NCBI GenBank assembly: GCA_002702385.1
Contig: NZZF01000004.1
Coordinates: 1 to 12,285, forward strand
Length of the DNA: 12,285 bases
Direction: 5' to 3'
Origin: Flavobacteriaceae bacterium
GTDB lineage: Bacteria; Bacteroidota; Bacteroidia; Flavobacteriales; Flavobacteriaceae
Of the stretch, positions 1 to 7,371 are shown piece by piece. The notes below the pieces were generated by a model. It made no database searches, had not been told where the DNA came from, and worked only from the letters and a program-made list of their open reading frames with translations. A program made the position numbers and the translations under genes. Position 1 is the first letter of the stretch. Each line of letters opens with the position of its first letter.

Positions 1-1271
1 AAATTAAAGAGTTTCTTTCCTGACATTAAAGAATTTACTTTTAATCTTACATCGTTTAAAACATTTTCATCTTGGTAGTTTTGAATAGCCTCATCAATAA
101 ACTCAACAACCTTAACAATTTCTGAAGAATCAACTCCTCTTGTTGTTATAGCAGCTGTACCAAATCTAATTCCAGAGGTTATGAATGGTGATTTATCATC
201 AAAAGGAACCATGTTTTTATTCGCAGTTATATCAGCTTTAACAAGAGCCTCTTCAGCATCTTTTCCAGTAATATTCTTGTTTCTTAAATCTATTAGCATT
301 AGATGATTATCCGTACCATTTGAAATTATATTATAATTTCTTTTAGACAATTCTGCAGCCATGGTCTTTGCGTTATTTCTAACATTAACCATATAATTTA
401 AAAATTCATCAGTAAGAGCCTCTCCAAATCCGATTGCTTTAGCAGCAATAATATGCTCGAGTGGTCCACCTTGATTTCCAGGAAAAACACCCATATCAAT
501 TTGATTAGACATAGGTTTTAATTTTCCGCTTTTATACTTTAAGTTAAATGGATTTTCAAAATCTTTACCCATTAAAATTAAACCTCCCCTTGCACCTCTT
601 AAGGTTTTGTGTGTTGTTGTTGTAACTACATGACAGTGAGGAACTGGATCATTTAGTAAACCTTTTGCTATTAAACCTGCAGGATGTGAAATATCTGCCA
701 GAAGAAACGCATTGACTTCATCAGCTATAGATCTGAATTTACTAAAATCAATATCTCTTGAGTATGCTGATGCGCCAGCTATTATCATCTGAGGTTTTTC
801 TTTATGTGCAATTCGAAGAATATTTTCATAATCTAGTGTTCCTGAATCTTTTTCGACACCATAGAATGAAGTATTATATATTTTTCCAGAAAAATTAACG
901 CTAGAACCGTGAGTTAGATGACCGCCATGAGAAAGATCAAAACCAAGTAATTTATCTCCAGGATTTAAAAAAGCATGAAACACCGATGCATTAGCTTGAC
1001 TTCCAGAGTGAGGTTGAACGTTGGCATATTCTGCACCAAACAATTCTTTAGCTCTATCAATGGCTATTGATTCTACTTCATCTACAACTTCGCAACCTCC
1101 ATAATATCTTTTTCCAGGATAGCCCTCCGCATATTTATTCGTTAAAACAGATCCAGCAGCTTTCATGACATTTTCGCTAACAAAATTTTCTGAAGCAATT
1201 AGCTCAATACCGTTAATCTGTCTTTCTTCTTCTTTTTTGATTAAATCAAAGATTATTTTTTCGGATTTCAT
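1..1271 (-). CDS. glyA: Serine hydroxymethyltransferase (partial, only the extreme C-terminus missing)
   Basis: This PLP enzyme interconverts serine and glycine while moving the one-carbon unit to and from tetrahydrofolate in the cytoplasm. My translation of the minus strand from the ATG at 1271 gives 423 codons without a stop. Visible motifs are the N-terminal [13 protein letters not shown] stretch (about residues 50-64), HSGSQAN (88-94), ADISHPAGL with the PLP-contacting Asp193 and His196, and [14 protein letters not shown] with the Schiff-base lysine at 222. The reading frame is still open at base 1. Family members of this type are about 420-425 residues long, so probably only the last codon or few and the stop lie outside the window. 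The gene diverges from smpB across 43 bases. No strong promoter is seen for it; TATCTTG on the minus strand in that gap is a weak candidate. The identification is secure. Confidence 0.97.
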   Translation of the reverse strand, partial: MKSEKIIFDLIKKEEERQINGIELIASENFVSENVMKAAGSVLTNKYAEGYPGKRYYGGCEVVDEVESIAIDRAKELFGAEYANVQPHSGSQANASVFHAFLNPGDKLLGFDLSHGGHLTHGSSVNFSGKIYNTSFYGVEKDSGTLDYENILRIAHKEKPQMIIAGASAYSRDIDFSKFRSIADEVNAFLLADISHPAGLIAKGLLNDPVPHCHVVTTTTHKTLRGARGGLILMGKDFENPFNLKYKSGKLKPMSNQIDMGVFPGNQGGPLEHIIAAKAIGFGEALTDEFLNYMVNVRNNAKTMAAELSKRNYNIISNGTDNHLMLIDLRNKNITGKDAEEALVKADITANKNMVPFDDKSPFITSGIRFGTAAITTRGVDSSEIVKVVEFIDEAIQNYQDENVLNDVRLKVNSLMSGKKLFN

Positions 1272-1302
1272 ATGGGATTATTTGATAATGCAAGATACTT
1301 AT

Positions 1303-1310
1303 TAACTTTG
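1303..1310 (+). promoter_or_regulatory. Candidate Bacteroidota-type promoter of smpB
   Basis: TAACTTTG is an exact match to the Bacteroidota -7 element TAnnTTTG. TTTG at 1281-1284 lies 18 bases upstream, a spacing that fits the -33 TTG element described for Flavobacterium and Bacteroides. The -7 element ends only four bases before the GTG start at 1315, so transcription would begin at or almost at the start codon. The match is seen directly; promoter function is inferred. AT-rich DNA makes chance matches fairly likely. Confidence 0.5.
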
Positions 1311-1314
1311 CTTA

Positions 1315-1764
1315 GTGCAAGAGAAAATAAACATAGTAAACAAAAAAGCTAAGTTCAAGTATTTTTTATTAAAAAAATATACTGCTGGTCTTGTATTAAA
1401 TGGATCTGAGATAAAATCAATTAGACAAAAAAAAGCAAATATTGATAGGTCTTTTTGTACTTTTTTAAATAATGAATTGTATGTAAATAATATAACAATT
1501 GATAGTTATATAAATTCTAGCTCATTCGAAAAAGAAAGAAATAAAATAAAGTTATTATTAAATAAAAATGAGCTGATTAAAATAAAAAAAGAATTGAATG
1601 ATGTTGGAATAACAATTGTAGCAACAAAATTATTCATAAATGATAAGGGACTTGCCAAATTAGAAATATCTACTGCAAAAGGTAAAAAGAACTACGACAA
1701 GAGAGAAGCAATTAAAAAGAGGGAGAATAAAGTTAAAATTGATAGAATTAAAAAATCTAACTAG
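1315..1764 (+). CDS. smpB: SsrA-binding protein SmpB
   Basis: SmpB binds tmRNA and carries it to stalled ribosomes for trans-translation. The 149-residue product has the family layout: VNKKAKFKYFLLKKYTAGL (about 8-26), GSEIKSIR (30-37), LLLNKNEL (80-87), LFINDKGLAKLEI (106-118) and GKKNYDKREAIKKREN (123-138), followed by a basic tail. The GTG start is essentially forced, because an in-frame TAA lies at 1303-1305 and no other start codon falls between. The segment at residues 65-82 is diverged: the usual Gly and His and the Arg just before KLLL are not evident. Length is normal and the frame is intact, so this looks like a working but drifted copy. Its TAG stop overlaps the stop of the convergent pcm in a shared CTAG. 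The tmRNA gene itself is not in this window. Confidence 0.96.
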   Translation: MQEKINIVNKKAKFKYFLLKKYTAGLVLNGSEIKSIRQKKANIDRSFCTFLNNELYVNNITIDSYINSSSFEKERNKIKLLLNKNELIKIKKELNDVGITIVATKLFINDKGLAKLEISTAKGKKNYDKREAIKKRENKVKIDRIKKSN

Positions 1765-2402
1765 TGTTTATTTTTTAACATTGGAACAAAACGATAGTCA
1801 CCAAAAGTTTTTTTCTCAAATTTATTTTCAGAAACTCTTGTAAAAAGTGTCATTTTTTGAACAACTTTTCCAATAGGAACAACCATTTTTCCATTTATTT
1901 TTAGTTGTTTTAGTAAATTATTTGGAGGTGTTTCACAAGCAGCAGTAATTATAATCTTATCGAATGGGGAAAAACTTTCAAAACCTTTATGTCCATCATC
2001 CCAAATATTTTTTTTTGGCAATAGATTAATTTCATCTAGTATTTTTTTTGATTTTTTATATAAGCTATGTATTCTTTCAATAGTATATACTTCTGCTCCT
2101 AAAAAAACTAAAACTGCAGTTTGAAATCCAGATCCAGTACCAATCTCTAAGACTTTATCACCTTTAAAAACATCAAGTAGTTGAGTTTGAAATGCAACAG
2201 TAAATGGTTGTGAAATTGTTTGGTTCTCATCTATTGGAAATGCCTCATCTTTATAGGCATACGATTCAAAATCTTTATGAATAAAAAGATGTCTTGGAAC
2301 TTTAAAGAATGCTTTAAGAATATCTTTATTATTTATCCCCTTTTTGAAAAGATTCTTTATTAATTCGTTTCTCAAACCTATGAGTTTGGGAGAATCATAC
2401 AT
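1761..2402 (-). CDS. pcm: Protein-L-isoaspartate O-methyltransferase
   Basis: The enzyme uses SAM to methylate L-isoaspartyl residues in damaged proteins, starting their repair to aspartate in the cytoplasm. The 213-residue product has the family signature QTISQPFTVA at 61-70, with the conserved active-site Ser64. SAM motif I, VLEIGTGSGFQTA, is at 84-96. The downstream strand FDKIIITAACETPP (147-160) and VVPIGK (174-179) are the other expected blocks. Length fits the bacterial family (about 205-220). The ATG at 2402 is followed directly by the expected N-terminal helix. The gene converges on smpB with a four-base overlap and diverges from the dehydrogenase gene across 48 bases. A weak TATTTTTA element lies four bases upstream of the ATG. 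Similar smpB/pcm neighbours occur in flavobacteria as far as I recall. Confidence 0.95.
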   Translation of the reverse strand: MYDSPKLIGLRNELIKNLFKKGINNKDILKAFFKVPRHLFIHKDFESYAYKDEAFPIDENQTISQPFTVAFQTQLLDVFKGDKVLEIGTGSGFQTAVLVFLGAEVYTIERIHSLYKKSKKILDEINLLPKKNIWDDGHKGFESFSPFDKIIITAACETPPNNLLKQLKINGKMVVPIGKVVQKMTLFTRVSENKFEKKTFGDYRFVPMLKNKH

Positions 2403-2435
2403 AAAATAAAAATATCAATTAATTATATATAATTG

Positions 2436-2443
2436 TAAATTTG
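2436..2443 (+). promoter_or_regulatory. Candidate -7 promoter element of the four-gene block
   Basis: TAAATTTG matches the Bacteroidota -7 consensus TAnnTTTG exactly and ends seven bases before the ATG at 2451. No TTG is visible at the expected -33 distance, so support is weaker than for smpB. If real, it would drive the dehydrogenase-yggS-exonuclease-miaA block with a leader of only a few bases. Confidence 0.38.
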
Positions 2444-2450
2444 TGAGCTA

Positions 2451-3407
2451 ATGTTAAACATTGCAGTTATTGGTGCTGGTCACCTTGGAGAATTTCATAT
2501 AAAACTTTTAAAAAGTTCTAAATTTTTTAATCTCATTGGTTTTTTTGATCCTAATAAATCAAGAGTTAAAGAAATAATTGATAAATACAATATTAATTTT
2601 ATCGAAATCAATAAGATTAATTCCTTAGTTGACGCTGTTATAATATCAACTCCAACATCTTTTCATTATGAAAATGCAGTTAGGTTTTTAAATGACAAAA
2701 TACATGTGTTTATTGAAAAGCCCATTACCTCAACAATTGAACAGGCTAATAAGCTTATTAAAATTAAAAGAAATAATAAACTTATAGGTCAAGTTGGACA
2801 TGTTGAGAGATTTAATTCAGCATTTTTAAATATTAAAGATGCTTTAAATCCTATGTTTATTGAATCTCACAGGTTATCATCATATCCTTCAAGAGGAACC
2901 GATGTTTCAGTGGTATTAGATTTAATGATACATGATATTGATATTGTTTTATCATTGGTTGATTCTAAAATCACCAAAATAAGTGCTAATGGAACAAAAA
3001 TAATTAGTAGTTCACCTGATATTGCAAATGCTAGAATTGAATTTGAAAATGGTTGCGTAGCTAATCTAACCTCAAGCAGATTGTCAATTAAAAAAATGAG
3101 AAAAATGAGAGTTTTTCAAACTGACTCATATATTTCATTAGATTTTGACAGTGGATCTAGTGAGATAATTAAAATCAAAAACTATAATGGAAAGAATAAG
3201 TATGCAATGACTATTCATGACTCAGAGGGTATAGAAAAAGAAATTCAAATTGAAAATATAAAGAATGAAAACATTAATTCAATAGAGGAAGAACATAAAA
3301 ATTTTTATTATTCTATTATTAATAAAGAAGATCCTATAGTTTCATTTGAAAAGGGAAGAAATGCTCTCAAGTTAGCTATCGAAATTTTAAAAATTATTGA
3401 AAATTAG
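2451..3407 (+). CDS. Gfo/Idh/MocA-family NAD(P)-dependent dehydrogenase
   Basis: This is a sugar or nucleotide-sugar type oxidoreductase of 318 residues; the exact substrate is unknown. The N-terminal Rossmann fold opens with VIGAGHLG (6-13), and the family EKP motif is at 89-91. The C-terminal catalytic domain contains QVGHVERFN (114-122), NPMFIESHR (133-141), and RGTDVSVVLDLMIHDIDI (148-165) with the likely catalytic His161 and Asp162. This version, with the FIE-HRL and DLMIHDID blocks, resembles the subgroup found beside lpx genes in other Gram-negatives. That subgroup includes the UDP-GlcNAc 3-dehydrogenase GnnA, but no aminotransferase partner or lpx gene is present here. It heads a plus-strand block; its TAG stop lies two bases before the ATG of yggS. 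Family call is firm, and the specific reaction is open. Confidence 0.9.
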   Translation: MLNIAVIGAGHLGEFHIKLLKSSKFFNLIGFFDPNKSRVKEIIDKYNINFIEINKINSLVDAVIISTPTSFHYENAVRFLNDKIHVFIEKPITSTIEQANKLIKIKRNNKLIGQVGHVERFNSAFLNIKDALNPMFIESHRLSSYPSRGTDVSVVLDLMIHDIDIVLSLVDSKITKISANGTKIISSSPDIANARIEFENGCVANLTSSRLSIKKMRKMRVFQTDSYISLDFDSGSSEIIKIKNYNGKNKYAMTIHDSEGIEKEIQIENIKNENINSIEEEHKNFYYSIINKEDPIVSFEKGRNALKLAIEILKIIEN

Positions 3408-3409
3408 AA

Positions 3410-4042
3410 ATGGACTTTATTTTATTTAAAAAAAGTGTTCCAGAAAATGTTAAAATTATAGCAGTCTCAAAAACCAAACCCATTAAAAAAATTAAACAAA
3501 TATATGATTTAGGTCATAGAGATTTTGGTGAAAACAAAGTACAAGAACTGGTTAAAAAACATGAAGATCTACCAAATGATATTAATTGGCACTTAATTGG
3601 CAAGCTTCAAAGAAATAAGGTTAAATATATAGCTCCATTTATTCATTTAATACATTCTGTTGATTCTGAAAGACTTTTAAGTCGAATCAATAAAGAGGGT
3701 GATAAAAACAATAGAATTATAAATGTTTTACTACAAATTAAAATATCAAATGACCCATTAAAAACAGGATTTGAATATTCTGAATTAGAGGATATGTTTT
3801 CAAGTGATACCTTTTTAAAATATAAGTTTGTTAAAATTCTTGGTTTTATGGGAATGGGATCTATTGATCAATCAAAAAATGAAGAGGAGTTTAGAAAAAT
3901 TTCTGATTACTTTAAAGAAATAAATAAAATACATGATATAAAGTATTTGTCAGTTGGCATGAGTAATGATTATAAGCTTGCTATAAAGTATAATTCAAAC
4001 ATGATAAGAATTGGTAGTTTAATTTTTGGTTCTAGAAACTAA
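3410..4042 (+). CDS. yggS: YggS/PROSC-type PLP homeostasis protein
   Basis: Members of this family bind PLP but have no known catalytic activity. They buffer free PLP, and in E. coli their loss disturbs branched-chain amino acid metabolism. The 210-residue product has the PLP lysine in AVSKTKP (Lys21), DFGENKVQE (38-46), WHLIGKLQRNK (60-70), the IHSVDSERL block (84-92), and the C-terminal LSVGMSNDYKLAI plus MIRIGSLIFGSR phosphate-binding region. The N-terminus before the PLP lysine is about 15 residues shorter than in E. coli, which fits the short Bacteroidota versions. The start lies two bases after the dehydrogenase stop. The gene ends in a TAATG overlap with the exonuclease, so the two are probably translationally coupled. 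Confidence 0.93.
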   Translation: MDFILFKKSVPENVKIIAVSKTKPIKKIKQIYDLGHRDFGENKVQELVKKHEDLPNDINWHLIGKLQRNKVKYIAPFIHLIHSVDSERLLSRINKEGDKNNRIINVLLQIKISNDPLKTGFEYSELEDMFSSDTFLKYKFVKILGFMGMGSIDQSKNEEEFRKISDYFKEINKIHDIKYLSVGMSNDYKLAIKYNSNMIRIGSLIFGSRN

Positions 4043-4530
4043 TGTTTGTAATAGTAGATTTAGAAACAACTGGTGGGGTTTACAATAAAGAAAAAATTAT
4101 TGAAATTGGTTTGATTAAATATGATGGATCGAAAGTTATTGGCACATTTGAGACATTAGTTAATCCATTTGTAAAAATTGACCCTTTTATTGAAAAGTTA
4201 ACTGGAATTAAAAATAATGAATTAAAAAAATCAAAAGGTTTTAATTATTATAGTGCTGATATTTATAATTTTTTAAAGAATTCAACTATTGTTGGACATG
4301 ATGTTAAGTATGATTACAGAGTTTTAAAAAATGAATTTAAAAAAAATAACTTCATTTTAAAAAATAAATTTTTATGTACTCTTGAACTAATGAGAGAATA
4401 TTACCCAGATTTAAGCTCATATAAATTAAAATCTTTAAGTAAAGAGTTTGACATTAAATTATTAAAACATCATAGAGCTATGGATGATGCAAAAGCAACC
4501 CTTGAATTACTTAAATTATGTAATGAATAA
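4042..4530 (+). CDS. Short DEDDh 3'-5' exonuclease (DnaQ/epsilon-like)
   Basis: This is a 162-residue single-domain exonuclease of the DnaQ superfamily. The catalytic set is complete: Asp6 and Glu8 in VDLETTG, Asp91 in GHDVKYDYRVL, and His144 with Asp149 in HHRAMDDAKAT. Such domains act either as the proofreading epsilon subunit of DNA polymerase III or as free DNA or RNA exonucleases. The protein is shorter than E. coli epsilon (about 243) and has no C-terminal extension for binding the polymerase, no GIY-YIG domain and no evident clamp-binding QxxLF-type motif. The replicative role is therefore uncertain. The ATG overlaps the yggS stop by one base, and its TAA lies inside the first codons of miaA, so it sits in the middle of a coupled block. 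Confidence 0.88.
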   Translation: MFVIVDLETTGGVYNKEKIIEIGLIKYDGSKVIGTFETLVNPFVKIDPFIEKLTGIKNNELKKSKGFNYYSADIYNFLKNSTIVGHDVKYDYRVLKNEFKKNNFILKNKFLCTLELMREYYPDLSSYKLKSLSKEFDIKLLKHHRAMDDAKATLELLKLCNE

Positions 4531-5431
4531 TAAAAAACTGATTAGTGTTTCAGGTCCAACTGCAATTGGAAAAACAAAACTTGGAATTAAATTAGCGAAA
4601 TCACTAAAAACAGAGATAATTTCATTTGATTCTAGACAATTTTATAAAGAAATGTCTATAGGAACAGCAGTTCCATCAGAAATTGAATTAAATAAAGTGA
4701 AACATCATTTTATTCAACATAGATCAATTTTAGAACCATACACAGTTTATGATTTCTCCTTAGAAGCCAGCAAGTTAATTAAGAAACTCTTTAAGGTTTA
4801 TGATAATATTATATTGGTTGGGGGTTCATATATGTTTCTTAAATCAATCATTTATGGAATAGACGAAATACCAAAGATCCCAAATGAAATCAGAAATAAG
4901 TTTAATAAAAAATTAAAAATTAATGGCATAGAGTATTTACAATCAATTCTTAGCAGAAAAGATCCTGAATATTATGAAAAAGTAGACGTAAACAATCCTA
5001 GAAGGTTAATTAGAGCATTGGAAATAATTGAGTTTACTAAAAAACCTTACACTTCTTTTTTAACAAATAATAAAAAAACACTATATAACCACTACTCTAT
5101 AGCTTTAAATACAGAGAGAAATAAGCTATATGAAATGATCAACAGTAGAGTTGATTTGATGATTCATTCAGGCTTAATTGATGAAGCTAAAGAGCTCTAC
5201 AAGCATAAGAATAACAATGCATTAAACACTGTTGGTTACAAAGAATTATTTAATTATTTCAATAATCAGTATTCAAAAGATTTTGCAATTAATGAAATCA
5301 AAAAAAACACAAGAAGATTTGCAAAAAAACAAATTACTTGGTTAAAAAATTCAAATAATAAACACCAGTGGGTAGATATAGATTATAATATAGATGAAAT
5401 ATTAAAAAATTTAGACAATAAATTCTTTTAA
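4523..5431 (+). CDS. miaA: tRNA dimethylallyltransferase (tRNA A37 isopentenyltransferase)
   Basis: MiaA transfers the dimethylallyl group from DMAPP to A37 of tRNAs that read codons beginning with U. I place the start at the ATG at 4523, giving 302 residues beginning MNNKKLISVSGPTAIGKT. An upstream in-frame ATG at 4484 would add 13 residues before the P-loop that other MiaA proteins lack, and it lies deep within the exonuclease gene. Motifs counted from 4523 are the P-loop GPTAIGKT (about 11-18), FDSRQFYKEMSIGTA (34-48), VGGSYMFLKSI, NPRRLIRALEI, NTVGYKELF and the C-terminal NTRRFAKKQITWLKN block. The chosen start overlaps the exonuclease stop by eight bases, which suggests coupled translation. 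The 3' end overlaps convergent purC by 21 bases. Confidence 0.95.
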   Translation: MNNKKLISVSGPTAIGKTKLGIKLAKSLKTEIISFDSRQFYKEMSIGTAVPSEIELNKVKHHFIQHRSILEPYTVYDFSLEASKLIKKLFKVYDNIILVGGSYMFLKSIIYGIDEIPKIPNEIRNKFNKKLKINGIEYLQSILSRKDPEYYEKVDVNNPRRLIRALEIIEFTKKPYTSFLTNNKKTLYNHYSIALNTERNKLYEMINSRVDLMIHSGLIDEAKELYKHKNNNALNTVGYKELFNYFNNQYSKDFAINEIKKNTRRFAKKQITWLKNSNNKHQWVDIDYNIDEILKNLDNKFF

Positions 5432-6358
5432 ATTTTTATTAATTCTTTCAACAATATTATTACTACAATTAATTGCGAACTTTTTTCCAATCAATTTCTC
5501 ATATAACTCAATATATCTTCTACTTACCATTTCAACAACATCATCAGTCATTTCTGGAATCATCTGATTATTTTTACCTTGAAAACCATTTTGCATTAAC
5601 CATTCTCTAAAAAACTCTTTAGATAATTGCTTTTGCTTTTCTCCTTTAATTTGTAAATCTTCATATGAATCTTTATAAAAATATCTGGAGGAGTCTGGAG
5701 TGTGAATTTCATCAATTAAAGTAATTACACCATTTGAATCATAACCAAATTCATATTTAGTATCAACTAATATTAAACCATTTTTAGAAGCGAGATCAGT
5801 TCCTCTTTTGAATAATTCTAAACTTTTTTCGTGGAGATATTCATAATCATCTTTGCTAATGATGTTTTGTTCTATAATTGATTTTGGAGAGATATCTTCA
5901 TCATGTAATCCTTTCTCAGCCTTAGTTGCTGGCGTTATAATGGGTGAATTAAATTTGTCATTTTCATTCATTTTTTCTGGAAGAATGTTACCACATAAAT
6001 TCCTTTGACCACTATTATAAAATCTATAGGAATGTCCAGACAAATATCCTCTAACAACCATTTCAATTTTTATTGGATAACATTTTTTTCCAATAGAAAC
6101 ATTAGGGTCAGGTGAATCAATTAACCAATTATTAATTATATCATTGGTCTCATTTAACATTTCGTTTGCAATTTGATTTAAAACTTGACCTTTGAAAGTT
6201 ATTCCTTTTGGCATCACAACATCAAATGCAGAAATTCTATCTGAAACAATCATTATTAGGATGTCATCCTTTATTTCATAGACATCTCTAACTTTACCAA
6301 TATATTTAGATTCTTGATTTTTAAAATTGAAGTCGGAATTAAGTAATACTTTACTCAT
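5411..6358 (-). CDS. purC: Phosphoribosylaminoimidazole-succinocarboxamide (SAICAR) synthase
   Basis: PurC condenses CAIR with aspartate using ATP in de novo purine synthesis. The 315-residue product is the long type seen in Bacteroidota and yeast Ade1, not the roughly 237-residue E. coli form. Visible blocks are KYIGKVRDVYEI (18-29), VSDRISAFDVVMPKGI (38-53), EMVVRGYLSGHSYRFY (99-114), SPIITPATKAEKGLHDE (138-154), LVDTKYEFGYD (197-207) and the signature LIDEIHTPDSSR (214-225). The ATG at 6358 overlaps the phoH stop by one base (TAATG), so purC is probably translated by coupling to phoH. Its 3' end runs 21 bases into the end of miaA on the other strand, leaving no room for a separate terminator. 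Confidence 0.97.
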   Translation of the reverse strand: MSKVLLNSDFNFKNQESKYIGKVRDVYEIKDDILIMIVSDRISAFDVVMPKGITFKGQVLNQIANEMLNETNDIINNWLIDSPDPNVSIGKKCYPIKIEMVVRGYLSGHSYRFYNSGQRNLCGNILPEKMNENDKFNSPIITPATKAEKGLHDEDISPKSIIEQNIISKDDYEYLHEKSLELFKRGTDLASKNGLILVDTKYEFGYDSNGVITLIDEIHTPDSSRYFYKDSYEDLQIKGEKQKQLSKEFFREWLMQNGFQGKNNQMIPEMTDDVVEMVSRRYIELYEKLIGKKFAINCSNNIVERINKNLKEFIV

Positions 6359-7305
6359 TAGTTTGCGTGTTCAGTTTTTTTATAAGCCTCTATAATTTTT
6401 TTAACAACCTTATGACGAATAACGTCCTTGTCGTCTAGATAAACAATATCAATACCTTCAATGTTTTGTAATATTATGTTTGCTTCCTTTAGTCCAGAAA
6501 TAGCTGATCTAGGTAAATCAATTTGACCAGGATCACCTGTAATCATAAATTTTGCACTTTTACCCATTCTGGTTAAAAACATCTTCATTTGGTTATGAGT
6601 TGTGTTTTGTCCCTCATCTAATACAACAAATGCATTATCAAGTGTTCTTCCTCTCATGTATGCAAGAGGTGCAATTTCTATAATTCCTCTTTTTATGTAG
6701 TCTTCTAGTTTTTCAACTGGGATCATTTCTTTTAATGCATCATATAAAGGTTGCATGTAAGGGTCTAATTTATCTCTTAAGTCACCAGGAAGAAAACCAA
6801 GGTTTTCTCCTGCTTCAACTGCAGGTCGTGTTAAAATAATTCTTTTTACGATTTTTGATTTTAGTGCTTTTACTGCTATAGCAATTCCTGTGTATGTTTT
6901 TCCAGTTCCAGCTGGTCCGATTGCAAAAACCATATCATTTTTTTCAAAAGACTCAACGAGTTTAATTTGATTTAGAGTATGTGCTTTGATCTTTTTCTTA
7001 TTGACACCATATAAAATAACTCTTCCATTTTCCGATTGAAGTAACTTGTCTCCGTTTCCATTAATAATTTCAATGACATTAGATTCGTTTATGTTTTCAT
7101 TCTTTTTAATAAAATAAATTAGATTATCAAGAATAACACAAACCTTTATTATTTCATCAGACTGACCATTAATAATAACTTTATCACCCTTTGAAATAAA
7201 TTTTAAATCCTTAAATTTTTTTTTGAGATTTTTGATTATATCAATTTCACTATTAAAAAAATCTGATGGATGAATTTCTTTGATGTAGTATTCAAATTTT
7301 TCCAA
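6358..7305 (-). CDS. phoH: PhoH-family ATPase (PhoL/YbeZ type)
   Basis: This is a cytoplasmic P-loop ATPase; homologues are linked to phosphate starvation, RNA metabolism and ribosome maturation, but the exact role is unresolved. The 315-residue product has a small N-terminal nucleic-acid-binding-like region (about 1-100). The PhoH domain follows, with Walker A GPAGTGKT (130-137), LTRPAVEAGENLGFLPGD (158-175), LAYMRGRTLDNAFVVLDEGQN with Walker B (214-234), and TGDPGQIDLP (256-265). The start is TTG at 7305. No ATG, GTG or other TTG lies nearby upstream in frame, and the first in-frame ATG (Met125) would cut away the N-terminal region. The gene is first of a phoH-purC pair, a neighbour pairing I recall from other Bacteroidota. 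It diverges from the SAM hydroxide adenosyltransferase gene across 66 bases. Confidence 0.95.
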   Translation of the reverse strand: MEKFEYYIKEIHPSDFFNSEIDIIKNLKKKFKDLKFISKGDKVIINGQSDEIIKVCVILDNLIYFIKKNENINESNVIEIINGNGDKLLQSENGRVILYGVNKKKIKAHTLNQIKLVESFEKNDMVFAIGPAGTGKTYTGIAIAVKALKSKIVKRIILTRPAVEAGENLGFLPGDLRDKLDPYMQPLYDALKEMIPVEKLEDYIKRGIIEIAPLAYMRGRTLDNAFVVLDEGQNTTHNQMKMFLTRMGKSAKFMITGDPGQIDLPRSAISGLKEANIILQNIEGIDIVYLDDKDVIRHKVVKKIIEAYKKTEHAN

Positions 7306-7371
7306 AAAAATTACAATAATTAAGTAATTGAGTAAATTTATAAAATATAATATTACTAATCTCTTAAAAAT
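7306..7371. promoter_or_regulatory. Divergent intergenic region between phoH and the SAM hydrolase gene
   Basis: This 66-base, nearly all A/T spacer is the longest gene-free stretch in the window and must hold the promoters of both flanking genes. Both of those genes start with TTG. On the plus strand, TAAATTTA at 7333-7340 matches seven of eight bases of the TAnnTTTG element. On the minus strand, TATATTTT is a similar weak match. No clear -33 TTG accompanies either, so individual promoters are not assigned with confidence. Confidence 0.4.

Noticed and set aside
4484..4522. Upstream ATG giving miaA 13 extra residues
   Set aside because: It lies inside the conserved HRAMDDAKAT region of the exonuclease, and MiaA proteins normally begin a few residues before the P-loop; the ATG at 4523 fits better.
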